Source of the DNA: Clostridiales bacterium
Lineage (GTDB): Bacteria > Bacillota > Clostridia > Oscillospirales > Acutalibacteraceae
DNA length: 58,252 nt
Assembly: GCA_012523185.1 (NCBI GenBank)
Contig: JAAYIY010000070.1
Coordinates: 1-58,252 of the forward strand
Direction of reading: 5' to 3'
The notes beneath the pieces were generated by a model. The model saw nothing but the letters and a program-made list of their open reading frames with translations. It was not told where the DNA came from and did not search any database. This document shows, one piece after another, positions 37,212 through 46,234 of the stretch. The position numbers and the translations under genes are program-made. Each line of letters opens with the position of its first letter. Within the stretch, counting starts at the first letter, position 1.

Positions 37212-39569
37212 ATGAATCAAACTCCGGTCGGCGGCGGACGCAACAGGCGCCCGAGCGGCGCGCAAGGCGGGAAAAATCGCCCGAACGCGGCGGCAAGGGG
37301 CTCGGCGGGCGCGAGCCAAAAAAGGAAGGGCAAAAGCAAGAAAAAAAGGGCGGGGGCGCTCACGGCGTTTTTGTCTGTTATACTTGTATTTTTTTTGACT
37401 GCCTGCATTGTCAGCGGGTATGTTCTCGCCAACGCCTTTTTAGAGATAAACGGAGACGTCGCCATAAATCTTGACGACACAAAAAACAACCAAAACCAAA
37501 CATCCTTTATATATGCTTACGACGACGACGGCAAGGTGGTTGAATACATCAGGCTGCACGGCGAAATAAACAGAATCTGGGTCGGGCTTGAAAAAATCCC
37601 GCAAAGGCTTGTGGATGCTTTTATCGCGCTTGAGGACAAGCGGTTCTATTCGCATCAAGGCGTCGATATATTGAGGCTCGGCAGCGTCATCAGCTCATTG
37701 TCATTTAACGAAGGCGGCGCTTCGACCATAACGCAGCAGCTTATCAAAAATATCACGGGCGAAAGCGACGTAACAAGCGTTCGTAAATACAATGAAATTC
37801 TTTCGGCGTTTAACCTTGAAAAAAACTATGAAAAAAAGGACATCCTTGAAGCATACCTTAACACAGTGTATCTTGACAGCGGCTGCTACGGTGTCAAGAC
37901 GGCGGCTGAAAAGTATTTCGGCAAGGAGCTTAACAGCCTTACGATTGCGGAGTGCGCCGCGCTCGCGTCAATTACGAAAGCGCCGTATTATTACGACCCG
38001 CTGTACAATCCGGAAAACAATAAAGACCGCCGCAACTACTGCTTGAGGCTGATGTTGGAGCAGGAATTTATCAGTCAAAAGCAATATGACGAGGCTGTAA
38101 AGAGCGATATAATCTTCACAAACGACCCGCGCTATGTTTCGGACGAAAGCAAGGAATCAACAGCGAAAAAAGAAAAGAAAGAGGAATATCAGAGCTTTTA
38201 TGTCGACTATATAATTGATTCCGTCATAAACGACCTTGTCAACAAGCTCGGATACACAAAAGCCGACGCCACAAAGATGATATATTACGGCGGGCTGAAA
38301 ATATATAGCGCCGTAAACCTCAAAATTCAAGAGACCCTCGAAAAGGTTTATTCCTCACGTTCCGCCTTTCCGTATCCAAATGAGCCCGACACGAAAGAGC
38401 GCCCCGCCGTTCAGTCGTCCATGACAATAATGGACTATAAGGGCAGGGTTGTCGGGATTGTCGGTCAAGCCGGGAAAAAAGAGAGGAACAGGTGTCTGAA
38501 CAGGGCATCCTCATCTCCGAGGCAGCCGGGTTCGTCCATAAAACCACTTTCCGTATATGCTCCCGGAATTGAAACTGACTCCATAACATGGTCAAGCATG
38601 ATTCCAAACAGCGCCATAGCAGTCGGCGGGAAAATGTGGCCTGAAAACGTTGACGGCACCTTGGGCGACGGCGGAAAAAAGACTGTGCAGTATGCTATTA
38701 AGGTTTCGCTTAACACGACTGCCGCCCGTGTTGTCTACAACTTCCTGCCCAACGGAATCAAAACATCGCTTGATTACCTTCAAAATCGCTTTCATCTTTC
38801 CCATGTTGACCCGGTCAATGATGCGTCTCTCCCGCCTGTTGCCGTAGGCGCGATGACAAACGGCGCCACGACGGTTGAGATGGCTTCGGCTTATGCCGCT
38901 TTCGGCAACGGCGGAATGTATTACAAGCCTTATTGCTATTACGAGGTGCTTGACAGCAAGGGCGAGGTGATTTTGTCGAATAAAAATGTTGAGGGAGAGC
39001 GTGCTATATCGGCTGAAACGGCGGACATTATGTGTGAGCTGCTCCAGACTGTTCCGACGTCAAGCTACGGCACCGGCTACACCGTTCAAAATTTCCCCAT
39101 TTTCTGTAAAACAGGCACCACCGACAAAGAAAAAGACAGGTGGTTTTGTGCAGGCACTCCCTATTATGTCTGCTCAATTTGGTACGGTTACGACAAGCCG
39201 AAGTCAATTAACTCGTCGCTCAACCCGTGCGGCAAGATATTTCTTGACATATTCAGCAAGATTCACAAAAACCTTGCAGTTACAAGCTTTGGAAAGAGCG
39301 GCAAGACAGTCAAAAAGCCATATTGCGCGTCAACAGGGCTTCTTGCGGGGAAAAACTGTGAAATAGGCGGTTACGGGTGGTATAAAACATCATATGTTCC
39401 GTCAACCTGTTCCTCTTGCAGCGGAAGTGTTAGTATTATTGACGATATCATAGACACGGGCTCTCGTATATTCCCGGAGCTTTGGAACTTTATTTACGGA
39501 AACAGCACAACGATAACAACGGCGACAGCGGCAGACGACCACGCCGTCTATGCCGATGAGGAAGATTAA
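37212..39569 (+). CDS. Class A penicillin-binding protein (transglycosylase/transpeptidase)
   Basis: The 785-residue bifunctional enzyme polymerises and cross-links peptidoglycan. A 55-residue Gly/Arg/Lys-rich cytoplasmic tail precedes one membrane segment (about 56-80). The GT51 domain has EDKRFYSHQG and GGASTITQQLIKN. The transpeptidase has SSIK (near 441), SLN (near 499) and KTGTT (near 632). The C-terminus contains a Cys-containing region and a Thr/Ala/Asp-rich end. ATG at 37212 follows AGGAGGAG. pyrC starts 26 bp downstream. Most likely it is a PBP1A-type enzyme. Confidence 0.93.
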   Translation: MNQTPVGGGRNRRPSGAQGGKNRPNAAARGSAGASQKRKGKSKKKRAGALTAFLSVILVFFLTACIVSGYVLANAFLEINGDVAINLDDTKNNQNQTSFIYAYDDDGKVVEYIRLHGEINRIWVGLEKIPQRLVDAFIALEDKRFYSHQGVDILRLGSVISSLSFNEGGASTITQQLIKNITGESDVTSVRKYNEILSAFNLEKNYEKKDILEAYLNTVYLDSGCYGVKTAAEKYFGKELNSLTIAECAALASITKAPYYYDPLYNPENNKDRRNYCLRLMLEQEFISQKQYDEAVKSDIIFTNDPRYVSDESKESTAKKEKKEEYQSFYVDYIIDSVINDLVNKLGYTKADATKMIYYGGLKIYSAVNLKIQETLEKVYSSRSAFPYPNEPDTKERPAVQSSMTIMDYKGRVVGIVGQAGKKERNRCLNRASSSPRQPGSSIKPLSVYAPGIETDSITWSSMIPNSAIAVGGKMWPENVDGTLGDGGKKTVQYAIKVSLNTTAARVVYNFLPNGIKTSLDYLQNRFHLSHVDPVNDASLPPVAVGAMTNGATTVEMASAYAAFGNGGMYYKPYCYYEVLDSKGEVILSNKNVEGERAISAETADIMCELLQTVPTSSYGTGYTVQNFPIFCKTGTTDKEKDRWFCAGTPYYVCSIWYGYDKPKSINSSLNPCGKIFLDIFSKIHKNLAVTSFGKSGKTVKKPYCASTGLLAGKNCEIGGYGWYKTSYVPSTCSSCSGSVSIIDDIIDTGSRIFPELWNFIYGNSTTITTATAADDHAVYADEED

Positions 39570-39595
39570 ACGGTCCTCGGAAAGGAAGCGTAAAA

Positions 39596-40870
39596 ATGAG
39601 TATGCTAATCAAAAATGCGAGAATAATTGATCCGAGCGGCGAGCTTGACAGAACCGGAGACATCTTTATTGAAAGCGAGGAAATTTCTGAAATCGGCGAA
39701 AACCTTGAAAACAAGGCTGATAAAGTCATAGACGCCTCCGGTCTTATCGCGGCGCCGGGGCTTGTCGATATGCACGTTCACACAAGGGAGCCGGGATATA
39801 CATATAAGGACGATATTTGCTCTGTCTCCGAAGCCGCCGCCGCGGGCGGTGTCACAATGATTGCGGCGATGCCAAACACAGACCCGGTTGTCGACAGCGT
39901 TGAGACGCTGGAATTTATAAGAGAAAAGGCGTTGCAAGCCTGTGTCAAGGTTCTGCCTGTCGCCTCTGTCACAAAAAACGGATGCGACAGCTCTCTCGTT
40001 GATTTCGGAGCTTTAAAAAACGCCGGTGCCGTCGCTTTTTCTAATGACGGTGTGTGCATAACTGACTCAAAAACATTTTATGACGCGCTTGAGCAGGCGT
40101 CTTGGTATAATGTCCCGCTCCTTGCCCACTGTGAGGACACAAGCCTTTCGGGCGGCGGAATTGTAAATGAAGGCATCGTTTCGGCCGCGCTCGGCGTGAA
40201 GGGCAACCCGTTCACGGCGGAAAATGTCGGCACCGCAAGAGATCTCATGATTGCGCGCTCAACAAGCGCTCAAATACACGTTTGTCATGTCAGCACATCA
40301 ACCGCCGTCGACATAATAAAGTTCGCAAGAAAAAACGGCGTGAGGGTGACGGCCGAAACTTGTCCGCAGTATTTTATGCTGAACGATGAGCTGCTGCTGA
40401 ATCAAGACGCCGATTACAGGTGCAATCCGCCGATACGCTCTGAAATGGATAAACGCGCCATTATCAGGGCAATAATGGACGGCACAATCGACGTAATAGC
40501 GACAGACCACGCGCCCCATTCGCCCGAAGAAAAAAGCAAGTTTTTCACGGCGCCTAACGGTGTAATCGGGCTTGAGACATCCCTTGCGGCGGGCATCACC
40601 GCGCTCGTAAACAAAGGCTATATCACGATGTTTAAATTGCTTTACATGATGTCGACTGTTCCCGCTCAAATCCTCGGAGTCAACGCAGGCAGCCTTAAGA
40701 CAGGCTCGCAGGCGGACATTGTCGTTTTTAATCCGGATGAAAAATGGACCGTGGACGCCGAAAAGCTTCACGGAAGGGCAAAAAACACACCGTTTAAGGG
40801 CATGGAGCTTACGGGAAGAGTCAAATTCACAATTCGGTGCGGAAAAATTATATATGAGGATAAAAGATGA
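39596..40870 (+). CDS. pyrC: Dihydroorotase
   Basis: PyrC cyclises carbamoyl-aspartate to dihydroorotate in pyrimidine synthesis. The 424-residue type-I-like amidohydrolase has the zinc-binding DMHVHTREPG near residue 58, the HVCHVST strand, and the ATDHAPHSPEEK segment near 302. ATG at 39596 has AAAGGAAG upstream. The stop codon overlaps the ATG of ruvX in an ATGA arrangement, so the two are translationally coupled. No other pyrimidine genes are nearby. Confidence 0.94.
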   Translation: MSMLIKNARIIDPSGELDRTGDIFIESEEISEIGENLENKADKVIDASGLIAAPGLVDMHVHTREPGYTYKDDICSVSEAAAAGGVTMIAAMPNTDPVVDSVETLEFIREKALQACVKVLPVASVTKNGCDSSLVDFGALKNAGAVAFSNDGVCITDSKTFYDALEQASWYNVPLLAHCEDTSLSGGGIVNEGIVSAALGVKGNPFTAENVGTARDLMIARSTSAQIHVCHVSTSTAVDIIKFARKNGVRVTAETCPQYFMLNDELLLNQDADYRCNPPIRSEMDKRAIIRAIMDGTIDVIATDHAPHSPEEKSKFFTAPNGVIGLETSLAAGITALVNKGYITMFKLLYMMSTVPAQILGVNAGSLKTGSQADIVVFNPDEKWTVDAEKLHGRAKNTPFKGMELTGRVKFTIRCGKIIYEDKR

Positions 40871-41289
40871 TAATACTGGCGGTTGATTTCGGCGACAGCA
40901 GGACGGGAGTCGCTGTCTGCGACCCGACTGAATTTCTGGCGTCTCCCGTCGAGGTGATTCACGAACGCTACGCGCCAAAGGTGATTGAAAGGCTTTGCGC
41001 CATAGCCGACGAAAAAAAAGCCGAGCTTTTTGTCGTCGGACATCCGAAAAATATGAATGATAACGAAGGTGAAAGAGCAAAAAAGAGCGAAATGTTCGCC
41101 AAAGCCCTTGCCGAGGCATCGGAGATTGAAACAATGCTTTGGGACGAGCGGCTCACGACTGTTTCCGCCCGCAACGCTCTTAACAACTTAAATGTTCGCG
41201 GCAAAAAGCGGAAGGCTGTTATTGACAGCGTCGCCGCCGTTATGATATTGCAATCATATATAGACTACAGGAGAAACTCAAATGTGTAA
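40867..41289 (+). CDS. ruvX: Putative pre-16S rRNA nuclease / YqgF-type Holliday-junction resolvase
   Basis: The 140-residue RNase H-fold protein belongs to the YqgF/RuvX family, implicated in maturation of 16S rRNA 5' ends. The catalytic strand is AVDFGDSRTGVAVCDP (residues 5-20), with VVGHPKNMN and WDERLTT as further family motifs and a final Asp in AVIDSVAAVMILQ. Its start overlaps pyrC by 4 bp and its end overlaps the VanZ-family gene by 8 bp. Confidence 0.92.
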   Translation: MIILAVDFGDSRTGVAVCDPTEFLASPVEVIHERYAPKVIERLCAIADEKKAELFVVGHPKNMNDNEGERAKKSEMFAKALAEASEIETMLWDERLTTVSARNALNNLNVRGKKRKAVIDSVAAVMILQSYIDYRRNSNV

Positions 41290-42160
41290 AATTTATAAAA
41301 GCAGCGGGGGAAAATTCAGTTTTTTTGATTTTATTTTGTCCCTTGTTTTTGCCATTGGCTATCTTTTATGCGTTATCCCGTCCTTCAACAATATCGGCAA
41401 ACTCGGTTTTCAAATCACGTCAGCGCTGTTTTTGTCGGCGTGTCTGACTATCGCCGGGTTTTTTATTAAAAACAGCTTAAAATTCCTTGGCATTGCGCTT
41501 TCGCTGTTTATGGTCTCAATCACCTCCGTCGGGATATACGCGGAGATCGCCGCACAGCTTGAACACAAAGGAGATTTTTCGAGCCGGATAGAGGCTTTTT
41601 ATTACGACAAGCCGCTTGCCGTCGCACTTGTGTGGGTAAGCGCGTTTTTTATGCTGACGTTTTTTCGCCTTTTTCTGCCCGCGAATCTTTCCGATCCGAT
41701 GATTAAAGAGGATTATAAAAAGTTTGTCAGGCGCTCATCAAAAGGCTTTTTGTTTTTTTACGGCTGCTTTTTGTTTTACGGTTTTTTTCTTATTCGTGCC
41801 CCGTGGAACAGCGCGGGGTTTAACCTGATTCCTTTTAATTCAATCCAATTTTATCTCACCGGTCAAGTCGGGCGTTATGAGGGCTTGATATATTTGTTCG
41901 GCAATGTTTTTTGTCTTATGCCGATAGGCTTCTATTTAAAGATTTTTAAGCCCGAAACAAAGTTTGGAAGAATCGTATGGCTGCCTGTCATGATTTCCGG
42001 ATTGCTGGAAATATCGCAGCTAATCTTTAAAACAGGCGACTGCGATATAGACGACATCATTTTAAACAGCCTCGGTTTTTATATCGGCGCGTTTATTATT
42101 TTCTTGTGCGACGTCTTGATAAAACGCATAACAGGCGGCAAGGAGCAAACAATTTTTTAA
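41282..42160 (+). CDS. VanZ-family membrane protein
   Basis: The 292-residue polytopic membrane protein has about seven hydrophobic segments. Its C-terminal half carries VanZ features: FNLIPFNSIQFYL, a NVFCLMPIGFYLK segment, and the conserved QLIFKTGDCDIDDIILNSLG near the end. VanZ relatives influence glycopeptide resistance or envelope traits, but most have no assigned function. ATG at 41282 has AGGAG eight bases upstream within the ruvX gene. Placement beside cwlD and a PBP operon suggests an envelope role. Confidence 0.82.
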   Translation: MCKIYKSSGGKFSFFDFILSLVFAIGYLLCVIPSFNNIGKLGFQITSALFLSACLTIAGFFIKNSLKFLGIALSLFMVSITSVGIYAEIAAQLEHKGDFSSRIEAFYYDKPLAVALVWVSAFFMLTFFRLFLPANLSDPMIKEDYKKFVRRSSKGFLFFYGCFLFYGFFLIRAPWNSAGFNLIPFNSIQFYLTGQVGRYEGLIYLFGNVFCLMPIGFYLKIFKPETKFGRIVWLPVMISGLLEISQLIFKTGDCDIDDIILNSLGFYIGAFIIFLCDVLIKRITGGKEQTIF

Positions 42161-42211
42161 AAGATGAAAGATTCACGGCGTTTGTGCATATTATTAGCGG
42201 GAGTTGATTGC

Positions 42212-42934
42212 ATGAAGGCCGGAAAAATATTAGTTGTTTTATCAGTTTTTGTCGTTATTATTTTTGTCGCCGTCTATATCACGGGAAAAAGGAATCATGA
42301 CGCACTGTCCGCAATGACAGCGCTTAACAGGCAAAATGCCGTCATTGTCATCGACGCCGGTCACGGAGGGATTGACGGCGGCGCGCTGTCAATTGACGGG
42401 ACGCCCGAAAAAACAATAAACCTTTCAATTGCGCTCAAGCTTGACAAAATTATGAATTTCTTAGGTTTTTCCACAGTTCTGACGCGCGATAAAGACATAT
42501 CAATTCACGACAGCTCCGCGCGCTCCACACGGCAGCAAAAGATATCAGACATACATAACCGCGTAAAGCTTGTTGAAAGCACCGAAAATTCCATCCTTGT
42601 AAGCATACATCAAAATCACTTCAGCGCGTCAAAATACAGCGGCGCGCAAGTGTTTTTTTCAAAGAACAACCCCCTTAGCAACGACCTTGCGGCTTCGATA
42701 CAGCGCAGCATTGTCGAAAGCATTCAGCCTGAAAACAAGAGGGCAATCAAGGCGAGCGGCACAGAAATTTATCTTCTTTATAACACACACCGCCCGGCTG
42801 TAATGGTGGAGTGCGGTTTTTTGTCAAATTATGAGGAGTCAAAAAAGCTTAACGACCCCGTTTACCAAACTCAGATGGCATTGTCGATAATGCTCGGAAT
42901 AATGGATTTTTTAAACGCACCGGAGGATGTTTAA
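42212..42934 (+). CDS. cwlD: N-acetylmuramoyl-L-alanine amidase, CwlD-type (spore cortex)
   Basis: The 240-residue Amidase_3 protein has an N-terminal membrane anchor (about 5-24) and the zinc/catalytic motifs IDAGHGGIDGG, INLSIALKLD, SIHQNHF and VECGFLSN. In spore formers CwlD removes peptide side chains so that muramic-delta-lactam can form in the cortex, which germination needs. Length and single-domain build fit CwlD. ATG at 42212 with CGGGAG eight bases upstream is preferred to the upstream start at 42164. The stop codon shares one base with the radA start. Confidence 0.88.
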   Translation: MKAGKILVVLSVFVVIIFVAVYITGKRNHDALSAMTALNRQNAVIVIDAGHGGIDGGALSIDGTPEKTINLSIALKLDKIMNFLGFSTVLTRDKDISIHDSSARSTRQQKISDIHNRVKLVESTENSILVSIHQNHFSASKYSGAQVFFSKNNPLSNDLAASIQRSIVESIQPENKRAIKASGTEIYLLYNTHRPAVMVECGFLSNYEESKKLNDPVYQTQMALSIMLGIMDFLNAPEDV

Positions 42935-44310
42935 TGGCAGGCAAAATCAAATCTGTATTTATCTGCTCGAACTGCGGGCATGAAACAACAAAATGGTACG
43001 GCTGCTGTCCGTCGTGCAATGAATGGAACAGCATGACGGAGGAAATAAGAGAGCCGGCGCGGGCGCAAAGACACCCGTCCCGCGCGAATTTACCGCGCGG
43101 CAAGGCGGAGAAGCTCAACGAAATAAACGCCAACGACAGCGAAAACCGATATGTCACCGGTCTTTCGGAGTTTGACAGGGTGCTCGGCGGCGGGATTGTA
43201 AAAGGCTCGCTTGTGCTTTTGAGCGGCGACCCGGGCATTGGTAAATCGACAATCCTGTTGCAGGTTTGTCAATATCTCGGAGATCGGCTTAATGTGCTTT
43301 ACATTTCCGGTGAGGAGTCCGCTCACCAGATAAAGCTAAGGGCGAACAGACTCGGCGTTACGACGGACAAGCTTTCAGTCTATTGCGAAACTGACGTGGG
43401 AATTATAGCGGAAGAAATAAGAGAGAGCAAGCTGGGACTTGTCATTATCGACTCGATTCAAACAATGAACATTTCAGAGCTTAGCTCCTCACAAGGCAGC
43501 ATCACACAGGTTCGTGAATCGACAAGCTTGTTGATGCGCATTGCAAAATCCCTCAACATTCCGATCATTATAGTCGGGCATGTCAACAAGGACGGCAACA
43601 TCGCCGGGCCGAAAGTCCTTGAGCATATTGTTGACGCGGTGCTTTATTTTGAAGGCGAGCGGAATATGTCTTACAGGATATTGAGGGCGATTAAAAACAG
43701 ATACGGCTCTACGAACGAAATCGGCGTTTTTGAGATGCTTGAAAACGGGCTGAATCAGGTGGAAAATCCGTCCTTAATGCTCATCTCAGGGCGCCCGAAA
43801 AACACCTCAGGCACATGCGTCGCCTGCGTTATAGAGGGTTCAAGACCGATACTTGCCGAAGTGCAGGGGCTTGTGACACCGACAGGCTTCGGCAATCCGC
43901 GGAGAATGGCGACAGGCTTTGATTACAACAGAATGGCGATGCTTCTTGCCGTGCTTGAAAAAAGGGCGGGATATTATTTTGGAAATATGGACACATATGT
44001 AAATGTTATCGGCGGATTGAAGCTGGACGAGCCCGCCTCGGATCTTTCTGTCGCTTTGTCGCTTGTTTCAAGCTTGAAGGACGTCCCTGTGAGCGACGGC
44101 GCGATAGCTTTCGGCGAAATAGGGCTTGGCGGTGAAATAAGAGCGGTGACAGGCTGTGCGCAAAGGATTAATGAAGCCGCGCGCCTTGGCTTTAAAAAAT
44201 GTGTCGTGCCGAAATATAACCTGCGTTCGCTTTCTGACGAGATAAAAAGAGACATAGAGATTATCGGCGTGAAAAACATCAGAGAAGCTTTTGAAGCTCT
44301 TGTCGGTTAG
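42934..44310 (+). CDS. radA: DNA repair protein RadA/Sms
   Basis: RadA is a RecA-like ATPase and branch-migration helicase acting in recombination. The 458 residues have an N-terminal zinc finger (CSNC...CPSC, residues 11-28), Walker A GDPGIGKST near 104, the KNRYG motif (the family usually has KNRFG) and a C-terminal Lon-protease-like domain. The start codon overlaps the cwlD stop by one base. It ends the PBP-to-radA series at a strong bidirectional hairpin. Confidence 0.96.
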   Translation: MAGKIKSVFICSNCGHETTKWYGCCPSCNEWNSMTEEIREPARAQRHPSRANLPRGKAEKLNEINANDSENRYVTGLSEFDRVLGGGIVKGSLVLLSGDPGIGKSTILLQVCQYLGDRLNVLYISGEESAHQIKLRANRLGVTTDKLSVYCETDVGIIAEEIRESKLGLVIIDSIQTMNISELSSSQGSITQVRESTSLLMRIAKSLNIPIIIVGHVNKDGNIAGPKVLEHIVDAVLYFEGERNMSYRILRAIKNRYGSTNEIGVFEMLENGLNQVENPSLMLISGRPKNTSGTCVACVIEGSRPILAEVQGLVTPTGFGNPRRMATGFDYNRMAMLLAVLEKRAGYYFGNMDTYVNVIGGLKLDEPASDLSVALSLVSSLKDVPVSDGAIAFGEIGLGGEIRAVTGCAQRINEAARLGFKKCVVPKYNLRSLSDEIKRDIEIIGVKNIREAFEALVG

Positions 44311-44343
44311 CTGCCGAAAAGCATGAAAAGACAACAAAATTAA

Positions 44344-44379
44344 AACAGGCCGCCCGAAACTTGGGGCGGCCTGTTTTTA
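44344..44379. terminator. Bidirectional terminator between radA and acyl-CoA synthetase genes
   Basis: AACAGGCCGCCC (44344-44355) pairs perfectly with GGGCGGCCTGTT (44364-44375) around an 8-nt loop. The plus side continues with T residues, and the minus side reads TTTTAATTTTG after the stem. Confidence 0.9.
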
Positions 44380-44384
44380 TGTTT

Positions 44385-46109
44385 TCAGTTGCTTGGAACA
44401 TTTTTGAACCGCTGTATTTTGGCGGTCGTGTTTTTTATAAACTCCGTTTCACGTATTTTAAGTCTGATGACCCTTTTATAGGACGGCAACTTTTTGTTTA
44501 TTTCCTCAATCACCTGATGGATTATTTTGAAAACATCAGAATCGGAAATATCGCACTTGCCGAGCGTTTCTCTTATCTCGTCAAAGTTGGGATAGACGTT
44601 GGCTTCGACGACCGGCTCGCCGTTTTTATCCTTGCCCTCAAGCACAAGACATTCCTCGACAAACCTGTTTTGACCGATGTGATACTCGATTTCCTCCGGA
44701 TAGATGTTTTTGCCGTTTTTTGTGACGATGACGTTTTTTATCCTGCCGGTTATGAAGAACTCGCCGCGTTCGTTTGCATATCCGAGGTCGCCGGTGTGGA
44801 AAAATCCGTCCTCATCAATTACCTTTGCCGTTTCCTCCGGGTTCTTATAATATCCGAGCATCACCATCGGACCGCGCACACAAAGCTCGCCTATGCCCGT
44901 TTCCGGCTCTTTGTTTATTATTTTTACCTCAACGCTCGGAAGGGGAACGCCGATCGAATCCGTAAGGAGGAGCCTGTCGTTGTTGCAGATGACAAGCGGG
45001 GAACACTCTGTCAATCCGTAGCCGTAAATTATCTGGATTCCGAAAGCGGCAAAATCTTCAATAATCTGCGGATTCATGGCGGCGGCGCCGACTATGATAA
45101 GTCTCATCCTGCCGCCGAAAACGTCTTGTATTTCTTTGAAAAAGAGCCGCCGAAGGTCAAACCCGAACTTGCTGCCGATTTTCACAGTCTTTTTGCCAAA
45201 ATTAAAAAGCTTCATGCCGTTCTTTTTCTTTTCGATTCTTTTCATAATCGTTTTATGAACCTTTTCAAGAAGAAGCGGAACGCTCACGAAAACGGTAGGA
45301 CTATATTCCTTGAAATTTTTGACGACATATTTCAACCCGTCGCAGAAAGCGGCACTTCCGCCGGAATAGATGCCCATAAACATCATCACTGTGCATTCGT
45401 ATGTGTGGTGCAGCGGGAGGATGGAAATACCTTTGTCTTCGGGATAAATCTTAACAACTTCCATGCAATGTTTCACGTCAGAGCAGAAGTTTCGGTGTGA
45501 AAGCATCACACCCTTTGACGTGCCGGTTGTGCCGGATGTGAAAAGCAGGGAACACATGACCTCCGGATCTATGACTGCTGATGTGAAAGAATCGTCGCCC
45601 TCGTCTAAAAGCTTCTTACCGTTGTCTTTGAAAATATCAAACGACAGCGAAAACTCGTCGTCGTCAGCCTGCTCGAAGCAGACAATCTTTGTGCCCGGCG
45701 TGATTTTGCCGCGGTTATCATAAAGCTTTTTGAAAAAGTCGTTGTCACAAAAAATCAGCTTGACGTCGGCAACCTTTAAAATCCCGTCTATTTCGTCAAA
45801 AAGAAGCTCTTTGTCAATCGGAACAATGGTGCCCGTGCCGCAAACAGTGGACAAGTAAGATAAAATCCACTTGTAGCTGTTTTGCCCGGCGACGGCTATG
45901 TTGCAGCCTTTAAACCCGGCGGAGCAAAGCATTGTGCCGACGGAATTGACGTCACGAAAAAAGTCTTTGTAGCTGACGCCGTATATATTGCCGCTGCCGC
46001 CTTTGACTTCAAACAGTGTTTTGTCGCCGTAAATTTCAACGCTTTGCATCAGCATTTCTCTAAGATCGCTGAATTCACGAACTTCATAAAACGGTTTGGT
46101 CATGATCAT
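44385..46109 (-). CDS. AMP-forming long-chain acyl-CoA synthetase-like protein
   Basis: The 574-residue adenylate-forming enzyme has the P-loop LLFTSGTTGTSKGVMLSH near residue 200, the A5 motif YGYGLTECSPL, the A7/A8 motifs HTGDLG and GRIKNVIVTKNGKNIYPEEIE, and the catalytic Lys region TAKIQRFK at the C-terminus. Such enzymes activate fatty acids to acyl-CoA or acyl-AMP. The start is uncertain: ATG at 46109 is chosen, with ATG at 46103 or 46121 and TTG at 46139 as alternatives. It stands alone, without beta-oxidation genes, so phospholipid or envelope metabolism is as likely as catabolism. Confidence 0.85.
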   Translation of the reverse strand: MIMTKPFYEVREFSDLREMLMQSVEIYGDKTLFEVKGGSGNIYGVSYKDFFRDVNSVGTMLCSAGFKGCNIAVAGQNSYKWILSYLSTVCGTGTIVPIDKELLFDEIDGILKVADVKLIFCDNDFFKKLYDNRGKITPGTKIVCFEQADDDEFSLSFDIFKDNGKKLLDEGDDSFTSAVIDPEVMCSLLFTSGTTGTSKGVMLSHRNFCSDVKHCMEVVKIYPEDKGISILPLHHTYECTVMMFMGIYSGGSAAFCDGLKYVVKNFKEYSPTVFVSVPLLLEKVHKTIMKRIEKKKNGMKLFNFGKKTVKIGSKFGFDLRRLFFKEIQDVFGGRMRLIIVGAAAMNPQIIEDFAAFGIQIIYGYGLTECSPLVICNNDRLLLTDSIGVPLPSVEVKIINKEPETGIGELCVRGPMVMLGYYKNPEETAKVIDEDGFFHTGDLGYANERGEFFITGRIKNVIVTKNGKNIYPEEIEYHIGQNRFVEECLVLEGKDKNGEPVVEANVYPNFDEIRETLGKCDISDSDVFKIIHQVIEEINKKLPSYKRVIRLKIRETEFIKNTTAKIQRFKNVPSN

Positions 46110-46234
46110 TTCGCCGCTCATCCCTTCACAATATGTCAAAACAACTCTTATGATTATACAACAATCGTAAAAAAACAGGTTTAGTATTAAGAATAAAGAT
46201 TAAATAAACGGTCGAAAAATGTATTAAGATTTGC

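Noticed and set aside
40298-41134. A 278-codon open frame antisense to pyrC and ruvX
   Set aside because: It crosses the boundary of two well-supported genes, is rich in Arg/Phe/His as antisense translations are, and has no recognisable motif.
44361-45500. A 379-codon open frame on the plus strand antisense to the acyl-CoA synthetase gene
   Set aside because: It mirrors the codon structure of the real gene on the other strand, has no ribosome site, and starts within the radA terminator hairpin. The protein shows no domain signature.
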